Positions 24,471 through 33,021 of a DNA stretch of 49,006 nucleotides are shown here, piece after piece. This stretch comes from Anaerolineae bacterium (GTDB taxonomy: Bacteria > Chloroflexota > Anaerolineae > Aggregatilineales > Phototrophicaceae). The DNA lies in contig JAJDUC010000033.1 of the NCBI GenBank assembly GCA_022826865.1, positions 1 through 49,006 of the forward strand, read 5' to 3'. A program made the position numbers and the translations under genes. Below the pieces are notes generated by a model that ran no database searches, was not told where the DNA came from, and worked only from the letters and a program-made list of their open reading frames with translations. Each line of letters opens with the position of its first letter. The stretch's first letter is position 1.

Positions 24471-25499
24471 ATGTCCAGTCCAGCATTGGCGGTTGAAAAG
24501 ACTAAGCTTCAGAATGAGGATGACTACATCCTTGAAGTCCACAATTTGAAGAAGCATTTCCCGATATCGGCCGGCATCGTCTTTCAACGTCAGGTGGGGG
24601 CGGTGCGCGCGGTAGACGGCATTAGTTTCAATGTCGTGCGCGGGGAAACCCTGGGTCTGGTAGGCGAATCCGGCTGCGGCAAGAGCACCACCGGCCGCAC
24701 GATTCTGCAACTCTACCGCCCGACCGAAGGCAACGTCAAATTTGAAGGGCAAGAATTATCGACGATGACCGGCAACGACCTGCGGCAGATGCGCCGCCGG
24801 ATGCAGATCATTTTTCAAGATCCCTTTGCCTCGCTGAACCCGCGCATGACGGTTGGCAGCATCGTCAGCGAACCCCTGCAGATCCACAAGATGTACAACA
24901 ACAAAAAAGAACGGCAGCAATATGTGGAGCAATTGTTGGAAAGAGTGGGTTTGAATCCTTATTTCATCAACCGCTATCCGCATGAGTTCTCCGGCGGCCA
25001 GCGCCAGCGCATCGGCATCGCGCGCGCCCTGGCGCTGCAGCCGAGCTTCATTGTCGCTGACGAGCCGATTTCGGCGCTGGACGTTTCGATTCAGGCGCAG
25101 GTTGTCAATTTGATGGAAGAGCTGCAGGACGAGCTTGGCTTGACCTATCTTTTCATCGCCCATGACCTCAGCATGGTGCGTCATATCTGCGACCGCGTGG
25201 CGGTTATGTACCTGGGCAAGATCGTCGAGCTCGGTCCGGTCGATGAGGTTTACGAAAACCCGCAGCACCCTTATACGCAGGCGCTGCTCTCAGCTGTGCC
25301 GGTGCCGGACCCGCAAGTGGAAGAGAACCGGCAACGCATCATCATTTCGGGCGACTTGCCCAACCCGGCCGACCCGCCCACGGGCTGCAATTTCAACACG
25401 CGCTGTCCCGTGCGCTTTGACCTCTGCTTTGAAGAGCCTGATCCCCCGCTGATCGAGGCGCGGCCGGATCACTATGTGAGTTGCCACCGGGTGATTTAG
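24471..25499 (+). CDS. peptide/nickel ABC transporter ATP-binding protein (DppF/OppF type)
   Basis: This 342-residue partner ATPase has Walker [10 protein letters not shown] (about residue 65), the Q-loop [14 protein letters not shown] (about 115), the signature FSGGQRQR (about 172), Walker [12 protein letters not shown] (about 193) and an H-loop in [10 protein letters not shown] (about 228). The C-terminal region [14 protein letters not shown] holds the cysteines of the OppF class. It begins one base after the DppD-type gene, so both are made together and should form a heterodimer. Confidence 0.92.
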   Translation: MSSPALAVEKTKLQNEDDYILEVHNLKKHFPISAGIVFQRQVGAVRAVDGISFNVVRGETLGLVGESGCGKSTTGRTILQLYRPTEGNVKFEGQELSTMTGNDLRQMRRRMQIIFQDPFASLNPRMTVGSIVSEPLQIHKMYNNKKERQQYVEQLLERVGLNPYFINRYPHEFSGGQRQRIGIARALALQPSFIVADEPISALDVSIQAQVVNLMEELQDELGLTYLFIAHDLSMVRHICDRVAVMYLGKIVELGPVDEVYENPQHPYTQALLSAVPVPDPQVEENRQRIIISGDLPNPADPPTGCNFNTRCPVRFDLCFEEPDPPLIEARPDHYVSCHRVI

Positions 25500-25835
25500 T
25501 TTGTGTTCGGCTCCAGTTTTGGCAGTCTCAGCGAGTAAGAGGGATAGCTAAAACTGCTGCCGCTGCCGTAGACGGTGACATTAACTGGCGGCCTGTTCGA
25601 CCGACAGCCCATGGACGATTGCAGGCGGATCTGCCGGACACGCGCTGCTTGCTGTGGATTCCACCATCAATAAGCCTGAAGGCTACCGGCTAACCGTGGC
25701 AGTTCCTGAAACGCTGCCCGTGAATGCTGTAGTATGCGGTCAAGCGGGCGCCCCCTACACACGATAATCTATGCGCCATGTCCACGTATATCACGGCGCG
25801 ACTGCGCTTCTGCTATCAAATTGCGACCATTTCGA
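25500..25835. other. interval after the ABC pair, with a possible decayed reading frame
   Basis: No intact gene is seen. A 60-codon stop-free frame on the plus strand (25585-25767) begins LAACSTDSPW, which looks like a lipobox and mature lipoprotein start, but it has a stop just before it and no start codon. It could be the remnant of a lipoprotein gene or chance. Confidence 0.35.
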
Positions 25836-25841
25836 TATAAT
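25836..25841 (+). promoter_or_regulatory. possible -10 box of the desaturase gene
   Basis: A perfect TATAAT lies 68 bases before the desaturase ATG. The best -35 at 17-base spacing is CTATCA, a weak match, so confidence is low. Confidence 0.35.
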
Positions 25842-25908
25842 TGAGCGTAGCGCGAGGCAAGCCCGGGTTATGTAAATGATATAGCCTGGGATTTGAAGAG
25901 GTCGAACG

Positions 25909-26922
25909 ATGGCGGAAGACGGGCGGCAGCGACGCATTAAGTTTTATCGAACGCCAGTGTCGGCCGCGGATTTGGCCCGCCTCAACCAGCGCAGCGACGC
26001 CAAAGGCTGGCTGCAGACTTTGGCTTTTCTGGCGGTGCTGTTCTGCACGGGGGCGCTCGCCTGGTACGCCGTCGGTCGGGCGCATTGGCTGGTCGTCATC
26101 GCGCTGATTTTCTTGTATGGATCTTTGCAGAAGTTCACTGTTAATGGACACCACGAATTCTGCCACAAGACCGTATTCAAGACCCAATGGCTAAATGAAT
26201 TCTTTGTTCACATTTTCGGTTTCCTCGGCTGGTTCAGCCACATCTCCTTCTGGGCCAGCCACCAGGCGCATCATCGCTACACCTTGCACCCGCCCGATGA
26301 CTCGGAAGTTGTGCTGCCTGTCGAGTTTACTCTCAAGTCTTATCTTGCATTCGCCTTCATCAATGCGCGCGGTTTCTTCCTGCGGATGAGACATACGCTT
26401 AGACTTTGTTTCGGCATCATTGAAGATGATTGGGAACGGGTCTTATTCCCGCCCGAAAACGTGAAGGGCCGGCGCGCGCTCTTCAATTGGGCCCGCGTTC
26501 TCATGATCGGTCATGGACTGATCGTACTCATTTCCGCCCTGACCGGCTGGTGGATGCTGGCCGTGCTGGTGACCTTCGGGTCATTTTATGCCGGCGGATT
26601 CCAGTATCTGCTGAATGTGGCGCAGCATATTGGTTTAACCGACAACACGCCCGACTATCGCATCAATACGCGCACCATTGCTCTCAACCGGGTGCTGGCC
26701 TTCCTGTATTGGCAGATGAATTATCACATTGAGCACCACATGTACGCGGCTGTGCCTTTCTACAACTTGCCTGAATTGCACCGGCTCGTGAAGCATGACA
26801 TGCCGGAGCCTTGTCAAGGCATCATCGGTACCTGGCGGCAGATCATCCTGATCCTGCGCCGCCAGCAGATTGAGCCGGATTACCAATTCGCTCCAGAACT
26901 GCCGAATCCACAGAGAACATAG
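25909..26922 (+). CDS. membrane fatty acid desaturase
   Basis: This 337-residue integral membrane di-iron enzyme of the fatty acid desaturase family carries the three histidine boxes: HHEFCH (about residue 79), HQAHHR (about 117) and HIEHH (about 267). Hydrophobic pairs flank the boxes (about residues 36-75, 98-115, 200-240). It would insert a double bond into acyl chains or hydroxylate a lipid or carotenoid-like substrate. ATG 25909 has GAGG eight bases upstream. A broken ABC ATPase fragment follows immediately, and no related lipid gene is adjacent. Confidence 0.9.
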   Translation: MAEDGRQRRIKFYRTPVSAADLARLNQRSDAKGWLQTLAFLAVLFCTGALAWYAVGRAHWLVVIALIFLYGSLQKFTVNGHHEFCHKTVFKTQWLNEFFVHIFGFLGWFSHISFWASHQAHHRYTLHPPDDSEVVLPVEFTLKSYLAFAFINARGFFLRMRHTLRLCFGIIEDDWERVLFPPENVKGRRALFNWARVLMIGHGLIVLISALTGWWMLAVLVTFGSFYAGGFQYLLNVAQHIGLTDNTPDYRINTRTIALNRVLAFLYWQMNYHIEHHMYAAVPFYNLPELHRLVKHDMPEPCQGIIGTWRQIILILRRQQIEPDYQFAPELPNPQRT

Positions 26923-26934
26923 TTTTATCGTTGG

Positions 26935-27110
26935 CCTGGGCCCGGACAGGCGGCAGCGCATCGGCATCGCCCGCGTCACCGGCGCTGAACCCGGAAGTGA
27001 TTGTCTGCGACGAGCCGGTATCGGCGCTGGATGTGTCGGTTCAGGCGCAGGTGCTGAATCTGCTGATGAACTTGCAGGAGCGGCTCAACCTGGCCTTCTT
27101 GTTCATTTTC
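26935..27110 (+). pseudogene. remnant of a peptide ABC transporter ATPase
   Basis: About 175 bp encode part of a DppF-type ATPase: RQRIGIAR (end of the signature motif) in one frame, then after a frameshift [15 protein letters not shown] (Walker B) and [15 protein letters not shown] in another, ending at LNLAFLFI before the H-loop. Both ends are missing. The 3' side abuts the converging amidase gene. It closely resembles the corresponding part of the intact genes at 24471 and 29112, so it is a decayed partial copy. Confidence 0.8.
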
Positions 27111-27116
27111 CAGGCG

Positions 27117-28532
27117 CTACAGGTTCGCGATGGCCGGAGCCTTGCGCAGGTGCCAATCGTGCTCGCGCTCGTATGCGTAGGCAATCCGATAGACCGTCGC
27201 CTCGTCAAAGGCGCGCCCAGTCAACTGGAAGCCGAAGGGCAAACCGTCGCCCGTGATTCCACAGGGCACGCTCAGCGCCGGCAGACCGGCCAGATTCGCG
27301 TTGAAAGTGTGATGACACATTGAGCCCACCGGCGTGTCCGGAAAGCCGTCCGCGCGCGACGCATACAGTTGGTCTTGCGGTGCCGTCGCAATGGGCATCG
27401 TCGGCCAGAGCGTGGCATCAAGCCGCTGCTCGCTGAAGACGCGCAGAAGCGCGTCGCGATACAGGGAACGCGCTTGCTGCGCCGCCAGATAATGGGTCGC
27501 CGGCACCAGCTCGCCCAGCTGCACGATGGCGCGCGTGGCCGGGTCATATTTGTCGCTGTGTTCGCGGATGAGCTTGCGGTGATAGGCGCTGCATTCCGCG
27601 AGTACAATCGTGAAGAGCGCGTCCTGCGTGATTTCCAGTTCCGGCAGACTGATCTCGACGATTTCCGCGCCGAGCTGACGGTATTCGGCGATGACTGCCT
27701 CGACCGACTCGCGGATCTCAGCCAGCAGGCCGTCATAGAAAAAGTAGTCGCGCTCGACGCCGATGCGCAAGCCGGCGACCCCCGCTTCCAGATCGGCGCA
27801 GAAATCCGGCACGGGCTGTTGCGCGCTGGTTGGATCTTTGGGATCATGACCGGCCATGCCGCCGAGCAGCAGCGCATTGTCCTTCACCTTGCGCGTCATC
27901 GGGCCAACATGATCGAGCGACCAGGCAACCGGCACAACGCCGTAAATGCTGACGCGGCCGAAGCTCGCCTTCATACCGACAAGATTGTTGATCGATGAGG
28001 GCACGCGGATGGAGCCGCCGGTATCGGTGCCCAGGGCGCCGAAGGACGAGCGGCTGGTTACGGCCGCGCCGGAGCCGATGCTGGATCCGCCCGGATAGCA
28101 GTCCAGATTCCAGGGACTGCGCGTGGGCGGCACATTGGAACCGAGGGCAAATTCATGGCAATGCACTTTACCAATAATGACTGCGCCCGCTCGCTTGAGA
28201 TTGCTGACGCAGGTCGCGTCATGATCCGGCAGGAAACCTGCCATGACCTGAGAACCGGATTCGGTAACGATGCCCTTGGTATAGATATTGTCTTTGATGC
28301 CTATTGGAACGCCATGCAGCGGACCGCGCCGATCGCCCGCCGCCATCTCGGCATCGGCGCGCGCCGCCGCCTCCCGCGCTTCGTCCGCGAGGATGTTGGC
28401 GTAGGCATGCGCGACCGGTTCCGTCTTGTCGATCGCGCGCAGATTCGCTTCCACCAACTCAAGCGAAGAAATCTCGCCCGCGCCCAGCAGGTCGCTGACT
28501 TCGCTCAATGAAAGGTCGGTTAACTCAGTCAT
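27117..28532 (-). CDS. amidase signature family enzyme (GatA/AtzF-like)
   Basis: This 471-residue amidase has the Ser-cisSer-Lys triad: Lys in PIGIKDN (about residue 78), the cis-Ser in [11 protein letters not shown] (about 154) and the nucleophile Ser in TDTGGSIR (about 177). It resembles GatA, but a stand-alone amidase is more likely because no gatB is near. A small GatC/AtzG-like protein is encoded just upstream and overlaps its start by 8 bases, as in amidases that need such a partner. It lies downstream of the complete peptide-type ABC operon on the same strand, suggesting that an imported amide is its substrate; this is inference. Confidence 0.9.
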   Translation of the reverse strand: MTELTDLSLSEVSDLLGAGEISSLELVEANLRAIDKTEPVAHAYANILADEAREAAARADAEMAAGDRRGPLHGVPIGIKDNIYTKGIVTESGSQVMAGFLPDHDATCVSNLKRAGAVIIGKVHCHEFALGSNVPPTRSPWNLDCYPGGSSIGSGAAVTSRSSFGALGTDTGGSIRVPSSINNLVGMKASFGRVSIYGVVPVAWSLDHVGPMTRKVKDNALLLGGMAGHDPKDPTSAQQPVPDFCADLEAGVAGLRIGVERDYFFYDGLLAEIRESVEAVIAEYRQLGAEIVEISLPELEITQDALFTIVLAECSAYHRKLIREHSDKYDPATRAIVQLGELVPATHYLAAQQARSLYRDALLRVFSEQRLDATLWPTMPIATAPQDQLYASRADGFPDTPVGSMCHHTFNANLAGLPALSVPCGITGDGLPFGFQLTGRAFDEATVYRIAYAYEREHDWHLRKAPAIANL

Positions 28533-28788
28533 CGCCCGCTCCTTTGACCGTCAGTGTCGGCGGGTCTGTGTCTACGCGACCCACGGGATCCAGCCGGAAG
28601 ATCGGCGCCGGCACGATATCCTGCAAATCGAAGGCGTCAAACGAGTCGACAGCCGCGAGCTGGTTCATCAGCAGCGTCGTCAGCATTTCAGCTTCTTCCT
28701 GCGAGATTGACAGCCCCATCTTTTTAGTCAAAGCCAGGATGATGTCGGGCTCGAGAACCTCATCCGAACTTGCTCTGCCATAACCCAT
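28525..28788 (-). CDS. GatC/AtzG-like small partner of the amidase
   Basis: This 87-residue acidic protein overlaps the amidase start by 8 bases. It has two helical segments (SISQEEAEMLTTLLMNQLAA near 25-45) and the C-terminal FRLDPVG-like segment common to GatC and AtzG proteins, which wrap around and stabilise their amidase. AAGGAG precedes the ATG. The C-terminal codons for GRVDTDPP coincide with a 22-bp copy (28561-28582) of the module that recurs in intergenic repeats at 34965, 37484 and 37598, so the C-terminus may have been reshaped by a repeat insertion. Confidence 0.72.
   Translation of the reverse strand: MGYGRASSDEVLEPDIILALTKKMGLSISQEEAEMLTTLLMNQLAAVDSFDAFDLQDIVPAPIFRLDPVGRVDTDPPTLTVKGAGDD
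28561..28582 (-). repeat. GRVDTD module copy inside a coding region
   Basis: On the minus strand this reads as the GGTCGCGTAGACACTGACC module with one substitution and one extra C. It is in frame within the GatC-like gene. Other copies are intergenic. Confidence 0.65.
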
Positions 28789-28824
28789 TTCAGTTCTCCT
28801 TATCCCCTATTTCGCTTTTGTCGC

Positions 28825-29044
28825 TTACATCAGATCTTTCTGCGACTTGCCGTCGGTGGATCTGTGCCGCCCAGCCTGCTTGAAGGCGCCATGCTGTGGC
28901 GGCATATCCACAGTGTCGCCACTTAGCAAGTTGCCGATGGTCAGGATTTGCAGCTTGCGATAGCGCTTATTCCAATTCATCCGGGAAGTATTCGCGGCTG
29001 CGCAGGATCTCGAGGTTGTCGCCGTAATAGAGCCGATTCTTCAT
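28825..29044 (-). pseudogene. internally deleted remnant of a DNA methyltransferase
   Basis: The minus strand starts with ATG and encodes MKNRLYYGDNLEILR and a few further residues, the typical N-terminus of beta-class methyltransferases (compare NRTLYHGDNLKYLR in the intact gene at 43829). After about 25 codons the frame ends at TAA, while a +1 frame continues with KRYRKLQILTIGNLLSGD and ends at a TAA at 28825, resembling the C-terminal KLQILTI tail of such proteins. The whole catalytic middle, including DPPF and the SAM-binding motif, is missing, so this is the scar of a deletion. It separates the ABC operon from the GatC-like/amidase pair. Confidence 0.75.
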
Positions 29045-29111
29045 GTGGAGTCGCTTGCTTTTGCCCTGTGCCCGCTCAGTATAACATAGCCGCCGTCCGT
29101 AACCGCGGCGC

Positions 29112-30110
29112 TCAATTTTCCTCGTCTTCGTGCAGCAGGCAGGCGACGCGCCGACCGGGCGCGGTCTCGAGCAGGCGCGGCACAGTGCTGGAGCATGCCG
29201 TCAGGACTTGGGGGCAACGTGGATGAAAATGACAGCCGGAAGGCGGATCAAGCGGCGATGGCGGCTCGCCTTTGGGCAGTTCCCAATTGACCCGCCGAGA
29301 GGGATCGGGCCGGGGAATCGCCGAAAACAGCACTTGCGTATAGGGATGCTGCGGCGCGGCGAAGAGCGCGTCGGTCGGCGCTTCTTCCACGATCTTGCCG
29401 AGGTACATCACCGCCACGCGGTCGCTGAAGTGCTGCACTACCCCCAAGTCATGCGTGATGAAGACATAAGTCAGATTGAAGTCGCGCTGCAAATCGGACA
29501 GAAGATTCAGCGTTTGCGCTTGCACCGAAACATCCAGCGATGAGGTTGGTTCATCGGCGATGACGATCTCTGGCGAAAGCGCCAGCGCCGCCGCGATGCA
29601 GACGCGCTGTCGCTGCCCGCCGCTCAACTCGGCTGGATAGGCCCGGGCTTGCGCGCTGGTCAAGCCCACTCTCTCCAACAGCGCGCGCACGCGTTTCTCG
29701 CGCTCCGCTTTGCTGCCTTCGCGGTATATGTCCAAGGGCTCGCGGATAATATGTCCGACGCGCATACGCGGATTGAGCGAGGCGTAGGGGTCTTGCAGTA
29801 TGATTTGCGCCTGCCGCCGGAATGCCCGCAGTTGCGCCCGGTTCATGGCGAAGATGTTCTCGCCTTTATACTGCACATGACCGGCGCTGGGCTGGATCAG
29901 CCGCAGCAGCAATCGCCCCAGTGTGCTCTTGCCGGATCCGGACTCGCCGACGATGGCCAGCGTCTGCCCGGCGTATACATCCAGCGACACGGATTCCACC
30001 GCTTTGACCGCCGCCTGCGCCCCGCGCCAGCCTGCCAGGATGCCGGACTCAAGCGGGAAATACTTGCTCAAGCCGGCTGCGCGCAGCAGCGGCCGGGCGC
30101 TGTCAGTCAT
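29112..30110 (-). CDS. peptide/nickel ABC transporter ATP-binding protein (DppF/OppF type), operon copy
   Basis: This 332-residue ATPase is the last gene of the complete ABC operon. Walker A is GESGSGKST (about residue 55), the Q-loop IILQDPYASLNPRM (about 103), the signature LSGGQRQR (about 160) and Walker B IVIADEPTSSLD (about 182). The C-terminal HPRCPQVLTAC region is typical of the OppF class. ATG 30110 overlaps the preceding DppD stop by 8 bases; the frame is open upstream but without similarity. Confidence 0.92.
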   Translation of the reverse strand: MTDSARPLLRAAGLSKYFPLESGILAGWRGAQAAVKAVESVSLDVYAGQTLAIVGESGSGKSTLGRLLLRLIQPSAGHVQYKGENIFAMNRAQLRAFRRQAQIILQDPYASLNPRMRVGHIIREPLDIYREGSKAEREKRVRALLERVGLTSAQARAYPAELSGGQRQRVCIAAALALSPEIVIADEPTSSLDVSVQAQTLNLLSDLQRDFNLTYVFITHDLGVVQHFSDRVAVMYLGKIVEEAPTDALFAAPQHPYTQVLFSAIPRPDPSRRVNWELPKGEPPSPLDPPSGCHFHPRCPQVLTACSSTVPRLLETAPGRRVACLLHEDEEN

Positions 30111-31065
30111 AGAGGACACAAGCCACCTCTTGACCGTCGGCGGCGTTCCGCAAGGGAGGCGTCCGCTCCCGGCAGAGCGCCCGCGCATGGATGCAGCGCG
30201 GATGAAATTGACAACCGGTCGGCCGATCGGCCAGGCCCGGCACCAGCCCCTGGATATTCTCCAGAGCGCCGCGCGCGATGCCTTGGCTCGGCAGGGATTT
30301 GAACAGCGCTTGGGTATAAGGATGCAGCGGGTTGCTGAAGATCGACTCCACATCGCCGCACTCGACGATTTTGCCGGCGTACATAACGGCAACGCGATCG
30401 CAAACCTGCGCCACCACGCCCAGGTCGTGGGTAATCAAGAGCACGCCGCTGCCCTGCTCCTCGACCAGCAAGCGGCGGATCAAATGCAGGATTTGCGCCT
30501 GAATCGTCACATCCAGCGCAGTGGTCGGCTCATCGGCGATCAGCACCTGGGGATGGCAAGAGATCGCAATGGCCAGGGCGATCCGCTGCGACATGCCGCC
30601 GCTGAATTGATACGGATAAGCGCCCAGGCGCTCTTCAGCCGCCGGGATTCCCACTTGCCGCAGCAAGTCCAGCGCCCGCTCCTGCGCCGCGGCCAAGTTG
30701 AGGCCGAGGTGTTCTTGCAGGGTCTCAATCACCTGATGCCCAACCGTGAACAGCGAATCCAGCGCCGTCATCGGGTCCTGGAATATCATCGACAAGCGGC
30801 TGCCGCGCAAGTCCTGCAAGGCGTCTTCGCTGGCTTTGGTCAAGTTGAGATCCTCCAGCCAGACCTCGCCGGCGCTGATGCGGGCATTGCTAGCCAGCAG
30901 GCGCATGACGCTGTAGGCGATGGTGGATTTTCCGCAGCCCGATTCGCCGACCAAGCCCAGAATCTCGCCACGCTGCAAGTCAAAGCTGACATCGGATACC
31001 GCCTCCAGCCAGCGTCCGCCGCTTAAGAATTCAGTTGTCAGATTCTGCACGGAGAGTAGACTCAT
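30103..31065 (-). CDS. peptide/nickel ABC transporter ATP-binding protein (DppD/OppD type), operon copy
   Basis: This 320-residue ATPase has Walker [10 protein letters not shown] (about residue 40), the Q-loop [12 protein letters not shown] (about 93), the signature FSGGMSQR (about 150) and Walker [12 protein letters not shown] (about 172). The C-terminal [12 protein letters not shown] cluster is typical of OppD/DppD proteins. Its ATG overlaps the permease stop as ATGA and its end overlaps the DppF start, so all subunits are translationally coupled. Confidence 0.92.
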   Translation of the reverse strand: MSLLSVQNLTTEFLSGGRWLEAVSDVSFDLQRGEILGLVGESGCGKSTIAYSVMRLLASNARISAGEVWLEDLNLTKASEDALQDLRGSRLSMIFQDPMTALDSLFTVGHQVIETLQEHLGLNLAAAQERALDLLRQVGIPAAEERLGAYPYQFSGGMSQRIALAIAISCHPQVLIADEPTTALDVTIQAQILHLIRRLLVEEQGSGVLLITHDLGVVAQVCDRVAVMYAGKIVECGDVESIFSNPLHPYTQALFKSLPSQGIARGALENIQGLVPGLADRPTGCQFHPRCIHARALCRERTPPLRNAADGQEVACVLYD

Positions 31066-31928
31066 CGTCCTTTCCTCGCCGGGTTGAGCAGATCTTGCAA
31101 GCCATTGCCCAGCAGGTTGAAGCCGAGCACAACAATCGAAATCGCCAAGCCGGGCACCATCACCATCCAGGGCGCCTGCTGCATGAATGAGCGCCCTTCG
31201 GAGAGCATCAGCCCCAGAGATGGATCGGGCGGCTGCGTGCCCAGGCCGATGAAGCTCAGCGCCGATTCCAGCAGGATGGCGATGCCCATCAGGATTGACG
31301 CCTGTATCAAGACCGGAGCGATGGCATTGGGCAAGATATGGCGCAGCATCAGGCGGAGGTGGGAGGCGCCGCGCGCCCGCGCGCCCTCGACGTATAGCTC
31401 ACTGACCACTTCCAGCGTTGAGCCGCGCATGACCCGCGCGAAAATCGGCACATAGACGACCGCCACCGCCAGGACCATCACCGATACCTCGCGGCCGACG
31501 AAGCCGGTCAAAGCCACGACCAGCACGATCGCCGGAAAAGCCATCAGCACATCCATGGGCCGCATGATAAGGTTGTCCAGCGCGCCGCCGAAATACCCGG
31601 CGAGCAGACCAAGTGTCACGCCGGCCGCCAGCCCGAAGCCCACAGAACCCAAGGCCACCGCCAATGAAATCTGATAACCGTAAAGAACGCGTGTCAGAAT
31701 ATCTCTCCCAAAATTGTCCGTGCCCAGCAGGTGCGCCGCCGTCGGCGCGCTCAGCGGCGCCATAAAATCCATAGCGTCAGGCTTGTACGGTGAATATAGC
31801 GATACCGTCGCGGTCATAATGACGAGCGCAACGATGATCGTCCCGCCGATGAAAGCCGAGCGACTGGCGTTGTACCAGCCTCGCAGTCTTTCAAGCAGCT
31901 TCCCGACGCGGCCCGCTCGCGCGCTCAT
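31062..31928 (-). CDS. peptide/nickel ABC transporter permease (DppC/OppC type)
   Basis: This 288-residue inner-membrane permease has an N-terminal membrane segment near residues 22-45, the HLLGTDNFGRDILTR element near 70-80 typical of DppC proteins, and further membrane segments over residues 85-270. The EAA-type loop that docks on the ATPases lies around GARARGASHLRLMLRHILPN (about 182-200). ATGA overlaps link it to both neighbours. Confidence 0.92.
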   Translation of the reverse strand: MSARAGRVGKLLERLRGWYNASRSAFIGGTIIVALVIMTATVSLYSPYKPDAMDFMAPLSAPTAAHLLGTDNFGRDILTRVLYGYQISLAVALGSVGFGLAAGVTLGLLAGYFGGALDNLIMRPMDVLMAFPAIVLVVALTGFVGREVSVMVLAVAVVYVPIFARVMRGSTLEVVSELYVEGARARGASHLRLMLRHILPNAIAPVLIQASILMGIAILLESALSFIGLGTQPPDPSLGLMLSEGRSFMQQAPWMVMVPGLAISIVVLGFNLLGNGLQDLLNPARKGR

Positions 31929-32881
31929 GTTCCCGCCCCGCGGATCTTGGGATTGAGCAAGGCGTAGATGACGTCTGTGGTTAGGTTGACCATGATAAAG
32001 AGGAAGGCGACCACCAGCATGCCCGCCTGCACGACCGGATAATTGCGTTCCAGTGTGTAGCTGACGATGAGGCGGCCGACGCCGGGCAAGCTGAAGACTT
32101 CTTCCACAATCACGGCGCCGCCGAGCAGATAACCGAATTGCAAACCGATCACCGTCACAATCGGTATGCTGGCGTTGCGCAGAACATGCTGATATATGAC
32201 GCGCTGTTCGCGCAGGCCTTTCGCGCGCAGGAATTTGACGAAGTCCAGCTCAAGCACTTCCAGCACGGCCGAACGCGTGATGCGCACCAGCACGGCCGAG
32301 AGCCCAACCGCCAAGGTCAGGGCGGGCAGGAAAAAGGCGCGCAGATTCCCCAGCAGGTCAGCATCCAATCTGACATAACCGGAAGAAGGGAACATGCGCA
32401 AACCCAGCGCGAAGAGAAGAATCAACATGATGCCGAGCCAGAAATCCGGAATGGAAATGCCGAATAAGCCGAGCAGCATCGAAAGACGATCGGCGATGCC
32501 GCCCGGCCTGATGGCGGCCCGGATTCCCAAGGGCACCGCAATCAACACTGCCATTGTCAGCGACATCAAGGTGAGTTGAATCGTCACGGGCAAGCGGACG
32601 CGGAGAAGCGCGGACACGGATTCGTTGCTGCGGAAGTCTTTGCCCAGATCGCCGTGCAGGAGCTTGCCCAGCCACTGCCCATATTGCAGATGAACCGGCA
32701 AATCCAGTCCCAATTCTTCCCGCACGATCGCCAGCCGTTCCGGTGTCGCTCTCAAGCCCAGAATAACCTGGGCCGGGTCGCCCGGTATCAGGCGCAGAAG
32801 CAAGAATATCAAGACTGATGTACCGAAGAGGACCGGCAGCAAAAGCAATAGGCGGCCCGCAATGTAGCGCAAAAGTCGCAT
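31925..32881 (-). CDS. peptide/nickel ABC transporter permease (DppB/OppB type)
   Basis: This 318-residue inner-membrane permease has an N-terminal membrane helix (about residues 8-30), the DppB-type sequence RLIPGDPAQVILG near 33-45, and five further membrane segments. The EAA loop appears near FLRAKGLREQRVIYQHVLRN (about 205-225). ATG 32881 gives the family start (MRLLRYIAG). The frame runs open upstream for 43 codons through a GC-rich repeat that separates this gene from the binding-protein gene, so an N-terminal extension translated from the repeat cannot be fully excluded but is unlikely. Confidence 0.9.
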   Translation of the reverse strand: MRLLRYIAGRLLLLLPVLFGTSVLIFLLLRLIPGDPAQVILGLRATPERLAIVREELGLDLPVHLQYGQWLGKLLHGDLGKDFRSNESVSALLRVRLPVTIQLTLMSLTMAVLIAVPLGIRAAIRPGGIADRLSMLLGLFGISIPDFWLGIMLILLFALGLRMFPSSGYVRLDADLLGNLRAFFLPALTLAVGLSAVLVRITRSAVLEVLELDFVKFLRAKGLREQRVIYQHVLRNASIPIVTVIGLQFGYLLGGAVIVEEVFSLPGVGRLIVSYTLERNYPVVQAGMLVVAFLFIMVNLTTDVIYALLNPKIRGAGT

Positions 32882-32883
32882 GG

Positions 32884-32970
32884 CCCCCATCCCCCGGCCC
32901 CCAATTCCCCCCTCTGTCCCCCCGCTCAACGGGGGGCGGATTTCCCAGAACGAGGGAAGGGGAGCGTCTC
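32884..32970. repeat. GC-rich dispersed repeat between the binding-protein gene and dppB
   Basis: C- and G-tracts with a strong hairpin (CCCCCCG/CGGGGGG near 32923-32941) relate this to the copies at 1243-1345 and 14260-14488. It ends immediately before the dppB start and could act as a processing or attenuation point that lowers permease expression relative to the binding protein. Confidence 0.7.
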
Positions 32971-33021
32971 CAACTTTCTCGCGCTGATAGAGGGGCGCTG
33001 CGCCCCCCATTCACTTGCGAA

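Noticed and set aside
27117..28788. GatCAB tRNA amidotransferase locus
   Set aside because: gatB is missing and the GatC-like protein is short; a stand-alone amidase with an AtzG-like partner is the simpler reading.
32882..33010. N-terminal extension of DppB through the GC-rich repeat
   Set aside because: The extension is translated repeat sequence, absent from the family, and the ATG at 32881 gives the standard N-terminus.
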